The notes under the pieces are model-generated. The model saw only the letters and a program-made list of their open reading frames with translations, did no database searches and had not been told where the DNA came from. 64,000 nucleotides of DNA from Rhizobium herbae (GTDB lineage: Bacteria > Pseudomonadota > Alphaproteobacteria > Rhizobiales > Rhizobiaceae). Shown here piece by piece: positions 43,567-52,553 of the stretch. The stretch is taken from positions 62,001 to 126,000 of the forward strand of contig NZ_JAGGJV010000010.1 in the NCBI RefSeq assembly GCF_017873135.1. The letters run 5' to 3'. A program made the position numbers and the translations under genes. Numbering within the stretch: position 1 is the stretch's first letter; each line of letters begins with the position of its first letter.

Positions 43567-44697
43567 ATGACGATCGAGGCGAATATTCCAACACTCCCTC
43601 CGCTTTCCGCTCAATCGGGTAACCTGCGCCCCATCCTGGAATGGCTGGCGCGCAGGGCGGAACCGGTGGCGATCTCGCTGGGAGCCATCCTTACCGGCCT
43701 GGCGCTCTTTTCCATCTTCATCACGGTGGTCGGAAAATCGCCGATCGACCTTTTCAAGCTGATGTATACCGGCGGCTTCGGCAGCTGGTTTTCCATCCAG
43801 AACAGCTTGAGCCGCGCGGCCCCCTTGCTGCTCACCGCCCTCTGTGTCGCCCTGCCCGCCCGGCTCGGCCTCGTCATCATCGGCGGTGAAGGCGCAGTCG
43901 TTCTCGGCGGTGTCGCAGCCGCCGCTGCCGCCCTGCCGCTGACGGGCTCGGTCTCGCCCATCATCGTTCTTGTCGTGATGGCGATTGCCGGCATGATCAT
44001 GGGCGGCATCTGGATCGGTATGGTGGGCGTGCTGCGCCACTATCGCGGCGTCAACGAAACCATCGCGTCCTTGCTGATGGCCTATATTGCCATCGCGCTA
44101 ATGAACCATTTCATCGAGGGGCCGCTCCGCGATCCCGCCAGCCTCAACAAGCCGTCGACGACACCGCTGCCGGCCGAATATATGCTCGGCAGCATTCCGG
44201 GCATGGATGTCAACTGGGGATTGGTGATCGGCATTCTCGCCTGCATCGTCTCGTGGATATTGATCGAGGCCACCAGCTTTGGCTTTGCCGCCCGGATCGC
44301 CGGCGGCAATGTCCGCGCCGCACAGATCCAGGGGCTGCCGGTCGGTCGGCTGATCGTCGGCTTCACGGCCTTGGCCGGCAGCTTTGCCGGGCTCGCCGGC
44401 ATGGTCGAAGTTGCGGCCGTGCAAGGGTCCGCCAATGCCTCGCTTGCCGCCGGATACGGCTATACCGGCATTCTCGTCGCCTTCCTCGCCCGTCACAATC
44501 CGCTGGCCATCATCCCCGTCGCCATCCTGCTCGGCGGCATCGATGCCTCGGGCGGCCTGATCCAGCGCCGCATGGGTCTGCCGGATGCGACAGTGCTTGT
44601 GCTTCAGGGTACGCTGTTCGTCGTCATCCTGTTCTGCGAGACCTTCTACGGCCGCTTCAAGATCTTCAATCCAGACCTTTGGAAGAGGACAGCATAA
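43567..44697 (+). CDS. ABC permease of the BMP/nucleoside-type importer, first
   Basis: 376 residues from ATG 43567, preceded by AGGAAGAG; the frame open from 43039 overlaps the previous gene and is not used. Eight to ten membrane segments typical of BPD_transp_2 permeases; LVIIGGEGAVVLGGVAAAAAAL and YRGVNETIASLLMAYIAIALMNHF are family motifs. Partner of the next gene; the stop TAA and next ATG share one base. Confidence 0.92.
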   Translation: MTIEANIPTLPPLSAQSGNLRPILEWLARRAEPVAISLGAILTGLALFSIFITVVGKSPIDLFKLMYTGGFGSWFSIQNSLSRAAPLLLTALCVALPARLGLVIIGGEGAVVLGGVAAAAAALPLTGSVSPIIVLVVMAIAGMIMGGIWIGMVGVLRHYRGVNETIASLLMAYIAIALMNHFIEGPLRDPASLNKPSTTPLPAEYMLGSIPGMDVNWGLVIGILACIVSWILIEATSFGFAARIAGGNVRAAQIQGLPVGRLIVGFTALAGSFAGLAGMVEVAAVQGSANASLAAGYGYTGILVAFLARHNPLAIIPVAILLGGIDASGGLIQRRMGLPDATVLVLQGTLFVVILFCETFYGRFKIFNPDLWKRTA

Positions 44698-45617
44698 TGG
44701 AAGGCATCGGCATCTGGGGCGTTCCGCTCGCCATCTTCGCAGGCGCCATCCGCGTCTCCACACCCTTCATCTTCGTCAGCCTCGGAGAATCGATCACCGA
44801 ACGCTCCGGCCGCATCAATCTCGGTCTCGAGGGCACGCTCGTCTTCGGCGCCATGACGGCCTATGCGGTCGCGGTCATGAGCAATTCGCCCTGGCTCGGC
44901 GTTCTCGCCGCCATGGCGACCGGCGCCGTCTTCGGCCTGATCCACGGCTTCATCTGCAAGTTCCCCAAGGTCAATGACATCGCCATCGGCATCGCCATGA
45001 TGCAGTTCGGCCTCGGCCTTGCCTTCTTCCTCGGCAAACCCTTCATCCAGCCCGTCGCGCCGCACCTGCCCTCGATCGCGCTCGGCGGCTGGTCGAGTTC
45101 GCCGCAGATTCAGTCGGCACTGAATATCAACGTGCTCTTCATCATCGGCGCGCTTCTGGCGGTCGCCCTGTGGTGGGCCTTCAAGAACACCCGCGTCGGC
45201 CTCATCCTGCGCGTGGTCGGCGACAGTTCGGATGCGGCCCGCGCCATGGGTCTCAATCCCGACACCGTGCGGCTGCTGGCAACAGCCGTCGGCGGATCGC
45301 TCGCGGCCGTCGGCGGTGCCTATCTGTCGCTGTTCTACCCCGGCTCGTGGAACGAAGGCATCTCGTCGGGTCAAGGCCTGATGGCGGTGGCCCTGGTCAT
45401 CTTTGCCCGCTGGAACCCGATCGGCTGTTTCCTCGCCGCCCTTCTCTTCGGCGGAGCCGGTGCGCTTGGCCCGGCGCTGCAATCGGTCGGCGTCACGCAA
45501 GGCTACTACCTGTTCTACGCCGCCCCTTACGTGCTCACCCTCGTCATCCTCGTTGTCACCTCCTCGCCCACCCGCTCGCTCGCCGGCGCTCCGGGCGCCC
45601 TGTCGATCACCAAATAG
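44697..45617 (+). CDS. ABC permease of the BMP/nucleoside-type importer, second
   Basis: 306 residues. [35 protein letters not shown] is the signature start of this permease type, and [28 protein letters not shown] its conserved distal loop. It forms a heterodimer with the previous permease. ATG overlaps the previous stop by one base; biuret hydrolase begins 11 bases after its stop. Confidence 0.92.
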   Translation: MEGIGIWGVPLAIFAGAIRVSTPFIFVSLGESITERSGRINLGLEGTLVFGAMTAYAVAVMSNSPWLGVLAAMATGAVFGLIHGFICKFPKVNDIAIGIAMMQFGLGLAFFLGKPFIQPVAPHLPSIALGGWSSSPQIQSALNINVLFIIGALLAVALWWAFKNTRVGLILRVVGDSSDAARAMGLNPDTVRLLATAVGGSLAAVGGAYLSLFYPGSWNEGISSGQGLMAVALVIFARWNPIGCFLAALLFGGAGALGPALQSVGVTQGYYLFYAAPYVLTLVILVVTSSPTRSLAGAPGALSITK

Positions 45618-45628
45618 GAGCTTTCGCC

Positions 45629-46345
45629 ATGAACACCCTTTCCAGCGCAGCGCTCACCGGTGAAAAGCTCAGCTATATCGACGCCGATCCCTATCCATGG
45701 CCCTATAATGGCGCGCTCCGCCCGGACAATACGGCCCTTATCATCATCGACATGCAGACGGATTTCTGCGGTCCCGGCGGCTATGTCGATCACATGGGCT
45801 ACGATCTCTCGCTGGTGCAGGCGCCGATCGAGCCGATCAAGGCCGTACTCGCGGCCATGCGTGCCAAGGGATACCACATCATCCACACCCGCGAAGGCCA
45901 CCGCCCTGATCTCGCCGACCTGCCCGCCAACAAGCGCTGGCGCTCGCAGCGCATCGGCGCCGGCATCGGCGATGCCGGTCCGTGCGGACGCATCCTGACT
46001 CGCGGCGAACCGGGCTGGGACATCATCCCCGAACTCTATCCGATCGAAGGCGAGGTCATCATCGACAAGCCCGGCAAGGGCTCCTTCTGCGCCACCGACC
46101 TCGAGCTGATCCTCAACCAGAAGCGTATCGAGAACATCGTTCTCACCGGCATCACCACCGATGTCTGTGTCTCCACCACGATGCGCGAGGCAAACGACCG
46201 CGGCTTCGAATGCGTGATGCTCACCGATTGCTGCGGCGCCACCGACTACGGCAACCATCTGGCCGCCATCAACATGGTCAAGATGCAGGGCGGCGTCTTC
46301 GGCGCGGTGTCCAACTCCAAGTCGCTGATCGAGGCCCTGCCCTGA
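45629..46345 (+). CDS. biuH: Biuret amidohydrolase (isochorismatase-like cysteine hydrolase)
   Basis: 238 residues. It follows closely the Rhizobium leguminosarum biuret hydrolase as I remember it ([54 protein letters not shown]). The Asp41-Lys147-Cys180 triad ([28 protein letters not shown]) is displaced by exactly five residues from the positions I recall for that enzyme. Reaction: biuret + water to allophanate + ammonia. The next gene overlaps its stop by one base. No allophanate hydrolase is in the window, so the final step must be encoded elsewhere. Confidence 0.9.
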   Translation: MNTLSSAALTGEKLSYIDADPYPWPYNGALRPDNTALIIIDMQTDFCGPGGYVDHMGYDLSLVQAPIEPIKAVLAAMRAKGYHIIHTREGHRPDLADLPANKRWRSQRIGAGIGDAGPCGRILTRGEPGWDIIPELYPIEGEVIIDKPGKGSFCATDLELILNQKRIENIVLTGITTDVCVSTTMREANDRGFECVMLTDCCGATDYGNHLAAINMVKMQGGVFGAVSNSKSLIEALP

Positions 46346-47403
46346 TGCCATCGCAGCGCGCCGCCCTCTACCGTGTGTCCGCCTCCGGCCCGGCCGATGT
46401 CTCCGGCGTCGAGGCGCTGTTCGAAAACGGACTCGATCCGAAAACCGTCGTCGCCGTACTCGGCAAGACGGAAGGTAATGGCTGCGTCAACGATTTCACC
46501 CGCGGCTATGCGACCAGCACGTTCGAAACCCTGTTTGCCCGCCATGGCGTCACCGGCGCTTCCATTGTCATGTCCGGCGGCACGGAAGGCGCGTTATCGC
46601 CGCACTGGACCATCTTTTGCCGCGATACCGTCGAGGCCAACCCGGAGCGGTCATTGGCCATTGGCGTTTCCCGCACGCCGGATATGGAGCCGGAAAAACT
46701 TGGACGACGTGGCCAGATCGAACTGGTGGCGGACGGCGTGCGCGAAGCCATGGCCGATGCCGGGATCGGCAACGCCGACGATGTCCACTTCGTCCAGATC
46801 AAATGCCCCCTATTGACGCTCTCGCGCGTGGCCGAAACGGAAGCGCGCGGAGAAACCACCGTCACCCGCGACACGCTGAAATCCATGGGCTTTTCGCGCG
46901 GCGCATCCGCGCTCGGCGTCGCCGTGGCGCTGGGCGAAATCGATCTGGAAGAGATTGCCGACAAGGACATCTGCAATCGCCTCGATTTTTACTCAGGGCG
47001 TGCATCGACATCGGCCGGCGTCGAGCTTGCCGATCACGAGATCATCGTGCTGGGCATGAGCGACAGTTGGTCCGGTCCGCTCGCCATCGACCATGCCGTG
47101 ATGAAGGACGCAATAGATACGGCCTCGGTTCGAACAGCCCAACAGCGCCTCGCCGAAGGCAAGCTTGTAGCGGTGCTGGCCAAGGCCGAGCCCGATCCGA
47201 CGGGGAAGGTTCGCGGACGCCGCCACACCATGCTCGACGATTCCGATATTTCCGCCACCCGCCACGCCCGCGCCTTCGTCGGCGGCGTGCTGGCCGGACT
47301 GTTCGGCATGACCGATATCTATGTGTCCGGCGGCGCCGAGCACCAGGGCCCACCCGGCGGTGGACCTGTCGCCATCATCGTGGAAAGGGCAACGAACCCA
47401 TGA
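46345..47403 (+). CDS. Ring-opening amidohydrolase (cyanuric acid hydrolase / barbiturase family)
   Basis: 352 residues, usual length. Three homologous domains each with a Ser/Lys pair: Lys41 and Ser77 (GKTEGNG, MSGGTEG), Lys153 and the Ser221-Ser223 stretch (QIKCPLLT, GRASTSAGVEL), Lys280 and Ser328 (LAKAEPDP, YVSGGAEHQGPPGGGP). The last loop binds a structural metal in known structures. Cyanuric acid hydrolase opens the s-triazine ring to carboxybiuret, which loses CO2 to give biuret, the BiuH substrate; barbiturase opens barbiturate. Directly after biuH, so cyanurate is favoured but not proven. Confidence 0.9.
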   Translation: MPSQRAALYRVSASGPADVSGVEALFENGLDPKTVVAVLGKTEGNGCVNDFTRGYATSTFETLFARHGVTGASIVMSGGTEGALSPHWTIFCRDTVEANPERSLAIGVSRTPDMEPEKLGRRGQIELVADGVREAMADAGIGNADDVHFVQIKCPLLTLSRVAETEARGETTVTRDTLKSMGFSRGASALGVAVALGEIDLEEIADKDICNRLDFYSGRASTSAGVELADHEIIVLGMSDSWSGPLAIDHAVMKDAIDTASVRTAQQRLAEGKLVAVLAKAEPDPTGKVRGRRHTMLDDSDISATRHARAFVGGVLAGLFGMTDIYVSGGAEHQGPPGGGPVAIIVERATNP

Positions 47404-47456
47404 ACAGCAACCAACCCGCCCCCCCGAAGACAAACCTTGAAAGGCAACAGCCATGA
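47400..47456 (+). CDS. Possible 18-residue coupling peptide
   Basis: ATG at 47400 overlaps the stop of the amidohydrolase gene (ATGA), and its own stop at 47454-47456 overlaps the ATPase start at 47453 (ATGA again). The peptide would be MNSNQPAPPKTNLERQQP. Two perfect 4-base overlaps suggest it carries ribosomes across the gap; it could also be chance or a recent remnant. Confidence 0.3.
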   Translation: MNSNQPAPPKTNLERQQP

Positions 47457-49006
47457 TCGTTCAGGTTCGCGACACGCCGCTTCCGCAGGCCGGCAAGGCC
47501 GTCGGTATCCAGACCATCGGCATGACCATGCGCTTCGGCGGTTTTACCGCACTCGACAACGTCTCGATCGACGTTCCGGCCGGCACGTTTCACGCATTGC
47601 TGGGCGAGAACGGTGCCGGCAAGTCGACGCTGGTCAAATGCATCATGGGTTTCTATCATCAGACCTCCGGCTCGCTGTCGGTCGATGGCCGGGAAGTTTC
47701 CGTCCAGTCCCCCAGGGACGCCGCGACCTATGGGCTGGGCATGGTCTACCAGCAATTCACGCTTGTCCCGTCGCTGACCGGCGCTGAAAACCTGGTCATC
47801 AACCGCACCCACGTGCCGGCAATCATCAATTGGGCGAAGGAGCGCAAGGACCTTGCGGCCTTCATGGAGCGCATGCCCTTCAAGATCCCGCTTGACCGGC
47901 CGGTAAGCGAACTGGCGGCCGGCGAAAAGCAGAAGCTCGAAATCGTCAAGCAGCTCTATCTCGGCCGCAGCTTCCTCATTCTCGACGAGCCGACCTCTGT
48001 GCTGACGCCGGCCGAAGCCGACGAGATGCTCGGCCTCGTGCGCGGGATGACCGAGCGCGGCGAACTCACTGTTTTAATGATCAGCCACAAGTTCCACGAA
48101 GTCACGAAATTCACCGATGCCGTCACGGTTCTCAGGCGCGGCAAGATGGCCGGCAGCGGGCTGGTCAAGGACCTCACCACCAAGGACATGGCCGCGATGA
48201 TGATCGGCGACGTCAAGCTCGCCGAACTCGACACCCGCCTGCCGGTACCCGCCGATGCCAGGCCGATCCTCGTCGTCAGCGACATCAAGGCGCCGGACCG
48301 GACCGGCCTGAAGATGATCGATATCGGCAACCTGACGGTCCACGCCGGCGAGATCGTCGGCATTGCCGGCATCTCCGGCAACGGCCAGAAGGAGCTTGCC
48401 GAAGTTCTCGCCGGCCAGCGACCGCCGGATGCCGGCAGTATCACCGTCAAGGGCGCGCTCTATGGCGCCACACGCCAGGAAACCCGCATCAACAACGTCC
48501 GCTTCATCCCGGAGGAGCCGCTCAACAACGCCTGCGCGCCGAAAATGACGGTCACCGAAAACCTCGCCTTCCGCACCTTCGACGTGAAGAAAGAGGGCGG
48601 CGACGCGCTCTGGCTCGACATGAAATCGATGCGCAAGCGCGCGGCGTCGCTGATCTCGGACTTCAAGGTGAAGACGGCGTCGCACTCATCGCCGATAGCT
48701 TCTCTCTCCGGCGGCAATGTCCAGCGTGCCGTGCTTGCCCGCGAACTGACGGGCGATGTCGATCTGCTGATCGTCTCCAATCCCTGCTTCGGTCTGGATT
48801 TCTCCGCCGTCGCTGAAATCCGCGCCCGCATCATGAAGGCACGCAACGCCGGCACCGCCGTGCTTCTGCTCTCGGAGGACCTGGACGAGCTTCTCGAAAT
48901 GTCGGACCGCATCATGGTGATGTCGGATGGCAAGCTGGTCTACGAGACGCCGGCCCTGTCGGCCGACATTTCCGTGATCGGCGCGCATATGGCGGGGCAT
49001 CACTGA
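47453..49006 (+). CDS. ABC ATP-binding protein with two ATPase domains (BMP/sugar-type)
   Basis: 517 residues, two nucleotide-binding domains. The first is complete: GENGAGKST, VYQQFTLVP, LAAGEKQKLE (a variant signature), LILDEPTSVLT. The second is degenerate: Walker A GISGNGQKE, LSGGNVQRAVLARE intact, and Walker B LLIVSNPCFGLDF in place of DEPT, as is usual for the second half in nucleoside and ribose importers. It powers the permeases at 43567 and 44697; its placement after the enzymes is unusual. Confidence 0.92.
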   Translation: MIVQVRDTPLPQAGKAVGIQTIGMTMRFGGFTALDNVSIDVPAGTFHALLGENGAGKSTLVKCIMGFYHQTSGSLSVDGREVSVQSPRDAATYGLGMVYQQFTLVPSLTGAENLVINRTHVPAIINWAKERKDLAAFMERMPFKIPLDRPVSELAAGEKQKLEIVKQLYLGRSFLILDEPTSVLTPAEADEMLGLVRGMTERGELTVLMISHKFHEVTKFTDAVTVLRRGKMAGSGLVKDLTTKDMAAMMIGDVKLAELDTRLPVPADARPILVVSDIKAPDRTGLKMIDIGNLTVHAGEIVGIAGISGNGQKELAEVLAGQRPPDAGSITVKGALYGATRQETRINNVRFIPEEPLNNACAPKMTVTENLAFRTFDVKKEGGDALWLDMKSMRKRAASLISDFKVKTASHSSPIASLSGGNVQRAVLARELTGDVDLLIVSNPCFGLDFSAVAEIRARIMKARNAGTAVLLLSEDLDELLEMSDRIMVMSDGKLVYETPALSADISVIGAHMAGHH

Positions 49007-49683
49007 TGCCAGAAAGACTTACAGCAGAGATCAAGGCCGAACCCTTTGCCTTCCCGCTCAAGCGCGATGCGATTGCACTCATCGTCATCGACATGCAGCG
49101 CGATTTCGCCGAGCCAGGCGGCTTCGGCGCAAGCCTCGGCAACGATGTCGGCCGCGTCACGAAGATCGTTCCGGACGTCAAGAAGCTGATCGAAGGGTTT
49201 CGCAGCGCCGGCCTCCCCGTCATCCACACGATGGAATGCCACCGCGCCGACCTTTCCGACCTGCCGCCTGCCAAACGCAACCGCGGCAACCCGACACTGA
49301 AGATCGGCGACCAGGGGCCGATGGGCCGCGTCCTGATATCAGGCGAACCGGGTACGGCGATCCTCTCCGAACTGGCGCCGATCGACGGCGAAGTGGTGAT
49401 CGAGAAGCCCGGCAAGGGTGCGTTCTACGCGACGCCGCTCGGCGACATCCTGAAGGCCAGAGGCATCGAGCAACTGGTATTCGCCGGCGTGACGACGGAA
49501 GTCTGCGTGCAGACGACCATGCGCGAAGCCAATGACCGGGGCTACGAATGCCTGCTCGCGGAAGAAGCGACGGAGAGCTATTTTCCCGAATTCAAAAGCG
49601 CCGCCATCGCCATGATCAAGGCCCAGGGCGCCATCGTCGGCTGGGTCGGATCGGTCGACGACATCATCGAAGGAATAGCCTGA
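49006..49683 (+). CDS. Isochorismatase-like cysteine hydrolase, second in operon
   Basis: 225 residues. Same fold as biuret hydrolase with Asp29-Lys134-Cys167 ([46 protein letters not shown]), and ECHRADLSDLPPAKRNR corresponds to the substrate-contact segment. Distinct from BiuH in the N-terminus and central region, so not a simple duplicate. Family members hydrolyse biuret, triuret, ureidoacrylate or N-carbamoyl compounds. One-base overlaps with both neighbours show it belongs to the same pathway; its substrate is open. Confidence 0.88.
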   Translation: MPERLTAEIKAEPFAFPLKRDAIALIVIDMQRDFAEPGGFGASLGNDVGRVTKIVPDVKKLIEGFRSAGLPVIHTMECHRADLSDLPPAKRNRGNPTLKIGDQGPMGRVLISGEPGTAILSELAPIDGEVVIEKPGKGAFYATPLGDILKARGIEQLVFAGVTTEVCVQTTMREANDRGYECLLAEEATESYFPEFKSAAIAMIKAQGAIVGWVGSVDDIIEGIA

Positions 49684-50036
49684 TGCCCGAAACGACACGC
49701 GAAAGCCTGACATCCGGCGGCTGGAAGACATTGCCGTTCGAACCCTTCCGCGAAGACGTGACGATCCACTGGATCCAGCCGTTCGAAAACGACCAGCCCG
49801 GCGTCGCGCTGTTGAAATACGAAGCCGGCGCCTCGGTCCCGCGCCACCTTCATATGGGTCTTGAAACCATCGTGGTGCTGGAGGGCACCCAGTCCGACGA
49901 GGCGGGCGACTATGGTCCGGGCAGCCTCGTCGTCAACAGGCAAGGCACCGAGCATTCCGTCTGGAGCGATACCGGCTGCGTCGTGCTGATCCAATGGGAT
50001 CGCCCGGTGAAGATATTGCAGGAGGAGACGGTATGA
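49683..50036 (+). CDS. Cupin-domain protein (ChrR-like cupin)
   Basis: 117 residues, one cupin barrel: PRHLHMGLETIVVLEGTQSDEAGDYGPGSLVVNRQGTEHSVWSDTGC. RHLHxGLE and EHSV supply two His and one Glu as probable metal ligands. Small cupins of this kind are isomerases, dioxygenases or regulators. Last gene of the operon, overlapping the hydrolase stop by one base; a repeat element follows. Role in the pathway unknown. Confidence 0.85.
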   Translation: MPETTRESLTSGGWKTLPFEPFREDVTIHWIQPFENDQPGVALLKYEAGASVPRHLHMGLETIVVLEGTQSDEAGDYGPGSLVVNRQGTEHSVWSDTGCVVLIQWDRPVKILQEETV

Positions 50037-50059
50037 CCGGTTTCGAAACGGGGGAAACC

Positions 50060-50193
50060 CACCCCCCCTCTGTCGGCGACGCCGACATCTCCCCCTCAAG
50101 GGGGGAGATCACTACAAGCCTCGAAACCCTATAAGGAAAAAGAACAATCTCCCCCCTTGAGGGGGAGATGTCAGGAAGTGACAGAGGGGGGTG
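50060..50193. repeat. Intergenic palindromic repeat element, family 2, copy 2
   Basis: Ends CACCCCCCCTCTGTC (50060-50074) and GACAGAGGGGGGTG (to 50193) are inverted, with inner hairpins ATCTCCCCCTC and GAGGGGGAGAT. It resembles the element at 25033 in its G/C hairpins with a CTTGAGG or CTCAAGG core. It sits between the ends of the convergent cupin (plus) and sugar-binding-protein (minus) genes and may terminate both. Confidence 0.75.
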
Positions 50194-50244
50194 AGCCCAC
50201 CCTATCCTCGGAGGTATCCGAGCCAATCACCCCGGGCGCGCGCC

Positions 50245-51579
50245 CTAAAGGTTGGCCAGCAGCTCGTTGATGCGGCTTTCGGCATCCGTCAGGGCAGCAT
50301 CGACCTCCTTCTGGCCGGTGACGGCAGCGCCCATTTCCTCGCCGATAATATCCTGAATGGCGAACTGGCGCTGAACGGCGGATGGCAGCGGCGTGCCGAG
50401 CGTGGCAATCGGTGCCAGCGTGTCGCGGTGCGGCAGTGCCTTGAAGGCATCAGAGTCAAGCACGGCCTTGAAGGCCGGCAGATGGCCGGTGCGCGACCAT
50501 TCGAAATCGTTATCGGCGAAGAACTTCAGGAACTTGCCGATGGCGGCGAGCTGTTCCGGCGTCCGGTCATCCTTGTTGGACACGGCCCAGGTGTGGCCAT
50601 CGGCATATTGTGCCTTCTTGCCGCCAAAGAGCTGCGGATAGGGATAAACGGCATAGCCGCCCGAGTTCAGTGCCGTGCCTGCGGTTGCCGCGGAGGCATT
50701 GTAGTCGCCGACGACCCACGTGCCGTTCAACTGCACGCCGCCCTCGCCTGCCAGGAAAGCCTGGATGGCGGCACCATAATCCATGTTCTTGGTCGTGTAG
50801 TCCTTGTCGAAGATCGCCTTGTACAGCTCGAACACCTTCTTGGCTTCAGGCGTGTTCAGCTTCACTTTCGTCGGATCGGCGAAGAAGTCGGAATCCTGCT
50901 GGAAGAGATAGGTATAGAGATTGCGGGTGAATAGCGCGGTCTCGTTGGCCAGATTCTGGACGAAATAGGGCTTGCCCGTCTTCTGCTTGAACTGCTCGGC
51001 CTGGGCCAGAAGCTCGTCCACGCTCGTCGGAAGTATCGGCGTGCCGTCGGCATTCAGAAGGCCCGCCTGCTTGAACAGGCCCAGATTGATATGATAGAGC
51101 ATCGTCCAGCTGTCGATCGGCAGGGCGTAGATCTTGTCTTCCTTGGTGACGCCGCCGCGGCCGGCATCGGTAAAGCTGTCCGGTGAAATTCCGACGGTTG
51201 CCAGCAACTCGTCGAGCGGCAGCAGCAGGCCTTTGGACTGGTAGTCCGACAACGCGGATTCATGCACGGTGACAATATCCGGCGGATCGCCGGCGGCGAA
51301 CTGCGCCGTCAGCTGGTCGTAGCCCGGCCATTCGACCGTGGTCACGGTTGCCTTGATGTCCGGATTGTCGGCGTTGAACTTGTTGATCAGCGAGGTGATG
51401 ATGCCGCATTCGCCGACAGCCTTGCTGACATCGGTATTGGTGCCGAAATCTGCGTCGCAAGCGCCGAAGAAGCGCTGCACCGAAATCTCGGTAACATCCT
51501 GCGCAAAGGCGGGCGACGCGCTCGCCATTGCCGCGACGGATGCCGCCGCCATGATCCATGATCTGAAATGCCGTGTCAT
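50245..51579 (-). CDS. Sugar ABC substrate-binding protein (CUT1 family)
   Basis: 444 residues from ATG 51579 (MTRHFRSWIMAAASV), which has GGAGGAG upstream; the open frame above is not coding. Signal peptide ends at SPAFA. Mature protein is a typical extracellular solute-binding protein family 1 member: TTVEWPGYDQLTAQFAAGDPPDIVTVHES, AIQAFLAGEGGVQLNGTWVVGDY. It delivers oligosaccharide to the two permeases; the arabinofuranosidase upstream suggests arabinosides. Last gene of the operon, an unusual place for a binding protein. Confidence 0.93.
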   Translation of the reverse strand: MTRHFRSWIMAAASVAAMASASPAFAQDVTEISVQRFFGACDADFGTNTDVSKAVGECGIITSLINKFNADNPDIKATVTTVEWPGYDQLTAQFAAGDPPDIVTVHESALSDYQSKGLLLPLDELLATVGISPDSFTDAGRGGVTKEDKIYALPIDSWTMLYHINLGLFKQAGLLNADGTPILPTSVDELLAQAEQFKQKTGKPYFVQNLANETALFTRNLYTYLFQQDSDFFADPTKVKLNTPEAKKVFELYKAIFDKDYTTKNMDYGAAIQAFLAGEGGVQLNGTWVVGDYNASAATAGTALNSGGYAVYPYPQLFGGKKAQYADGHTWAVSNKDDRTPEQLAAIGKFLKFFADNDFEWSRTGHLPAFKAVLDSDAFKALPHRDTLAPIATLGTPLPSAVQRQFAIQDIIGEEMGAAVTGQKEVDAALTDAESRINELLANL

Positions 51580-51701
51580 GCTTGTCTCCTCCGTTGGTTT
51601 CGTTCCGTTGGTGCGGTCAAACCCTCTCCCAAGGGCCTGTCTTTCATGACCGGCGCAGCACGACTGTCCGCATCCGGCTATTGGCAAATGTCCAGGTGGC
51701 G

Positions 51702-52553
51702 TTAGCGCACGGCGGCGCCCGAGACGGCCGTGACGATATATTTCTGGAAGAACAGGTAGAGGACGAGGATCGGCGCACCGGCAAAGATCGCCTGCGCCAT
51801 CAGGAAACCCAACCCTTCCGACTGCGCGAAATTGGTCTGCGTCGACGCCATGCCGACCGTCAGCGTGAACATGGTGTTCTTGGTGCCTGAAATTAGCGGC
51901 CAGAAGTAATCGTTCCACGACCACAGGAAGGTGAAGATGCCGAGCGTTGCCTGGGCAGGAACGGTCAGCGGCAGAAGCACCTTCCAGAAGATCTTGAAAC
52001 GGCTGGCATTGTCGAGCAGTGCCGCCTCATCCAGTTCCTTGGGAATGGCGCGAAAATACTGCGTCATCAGGAACACGCCGAAGGGTGCGGAAAGCCCCGG
52101 CAGGATCAGCCCCTGATAGGTATTGTGCAGCTTCAGAATGCCGAAGATCTGGTGGCGCGCGATCAGCACCGCCTGTTCCGGCACGGCAAGGCCGAGAAGC
52201 ACGACGACGAACAGGATATCGCGGCCGGGGAAATTCAGCCGCGCAAAGCCGTAGCCGGCAAGCGAGCAGAGAACCAGCGTGCCGATTGTCAGGCCGGTCG
52301 AAACGATGAGGCTGTTCAGGATCCAGCGAAATACCGACGAGTTCGCGAGGATATTGAAGTAGTTCATCACCGTGTAAGGTGTGCGGAAGACCGAGTTCGT
52401 ATCGGCCATCAGCTCGGCATTGGCCTTCAGCGACAGCCCGATTACCCAGAGAACCGGAGCCAGCATGATCAGCGCGAAGATGATGACGAGCGCAAGCACG
52501 ACACGGTCGCCGAACTCGCGTCCCATGATGCTGGTAGAGCGGACATTGCTCAT
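51702..52553 (-). CDS. Sugar ABC permease (MalG-like)
   Basis: 283 residues from ATG 52553, preceded by GGGGAGA. Six membrane segments; MalG EAA loop IPKELDEAALLDNASRFKIFWKVLLPLTVP; WSWNDYFWPLI before the last helices is typical. It shares one base with the stop of the MalF-like permease. Confidence 0.93.
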   Translation of the reverse strand: MSNVRSTSIMGREFGDRVVLALVIIFALIMLAPVLWVIGLSLKANAELMADTNSVFRTPYTVMNYFNILANSSVFRWILNSLIVSTGLTIGTLVLCSLAGYGFARLNFPGRDILFVVVLLGLAVPEQAVLIARHQIFGILKLHNTYQGLILPGLSAPFGVFLMTQYFRAIPKELDEAALLDNASRFKIFWKVLLPLTVPAQATLGIFTFLWSWNDYFWPLISGTKNTMFTLTVGMASTQTNFAQSEGLGFLMAQAIFAGAPILVLYLFFQKYIVTAVSGAAVR

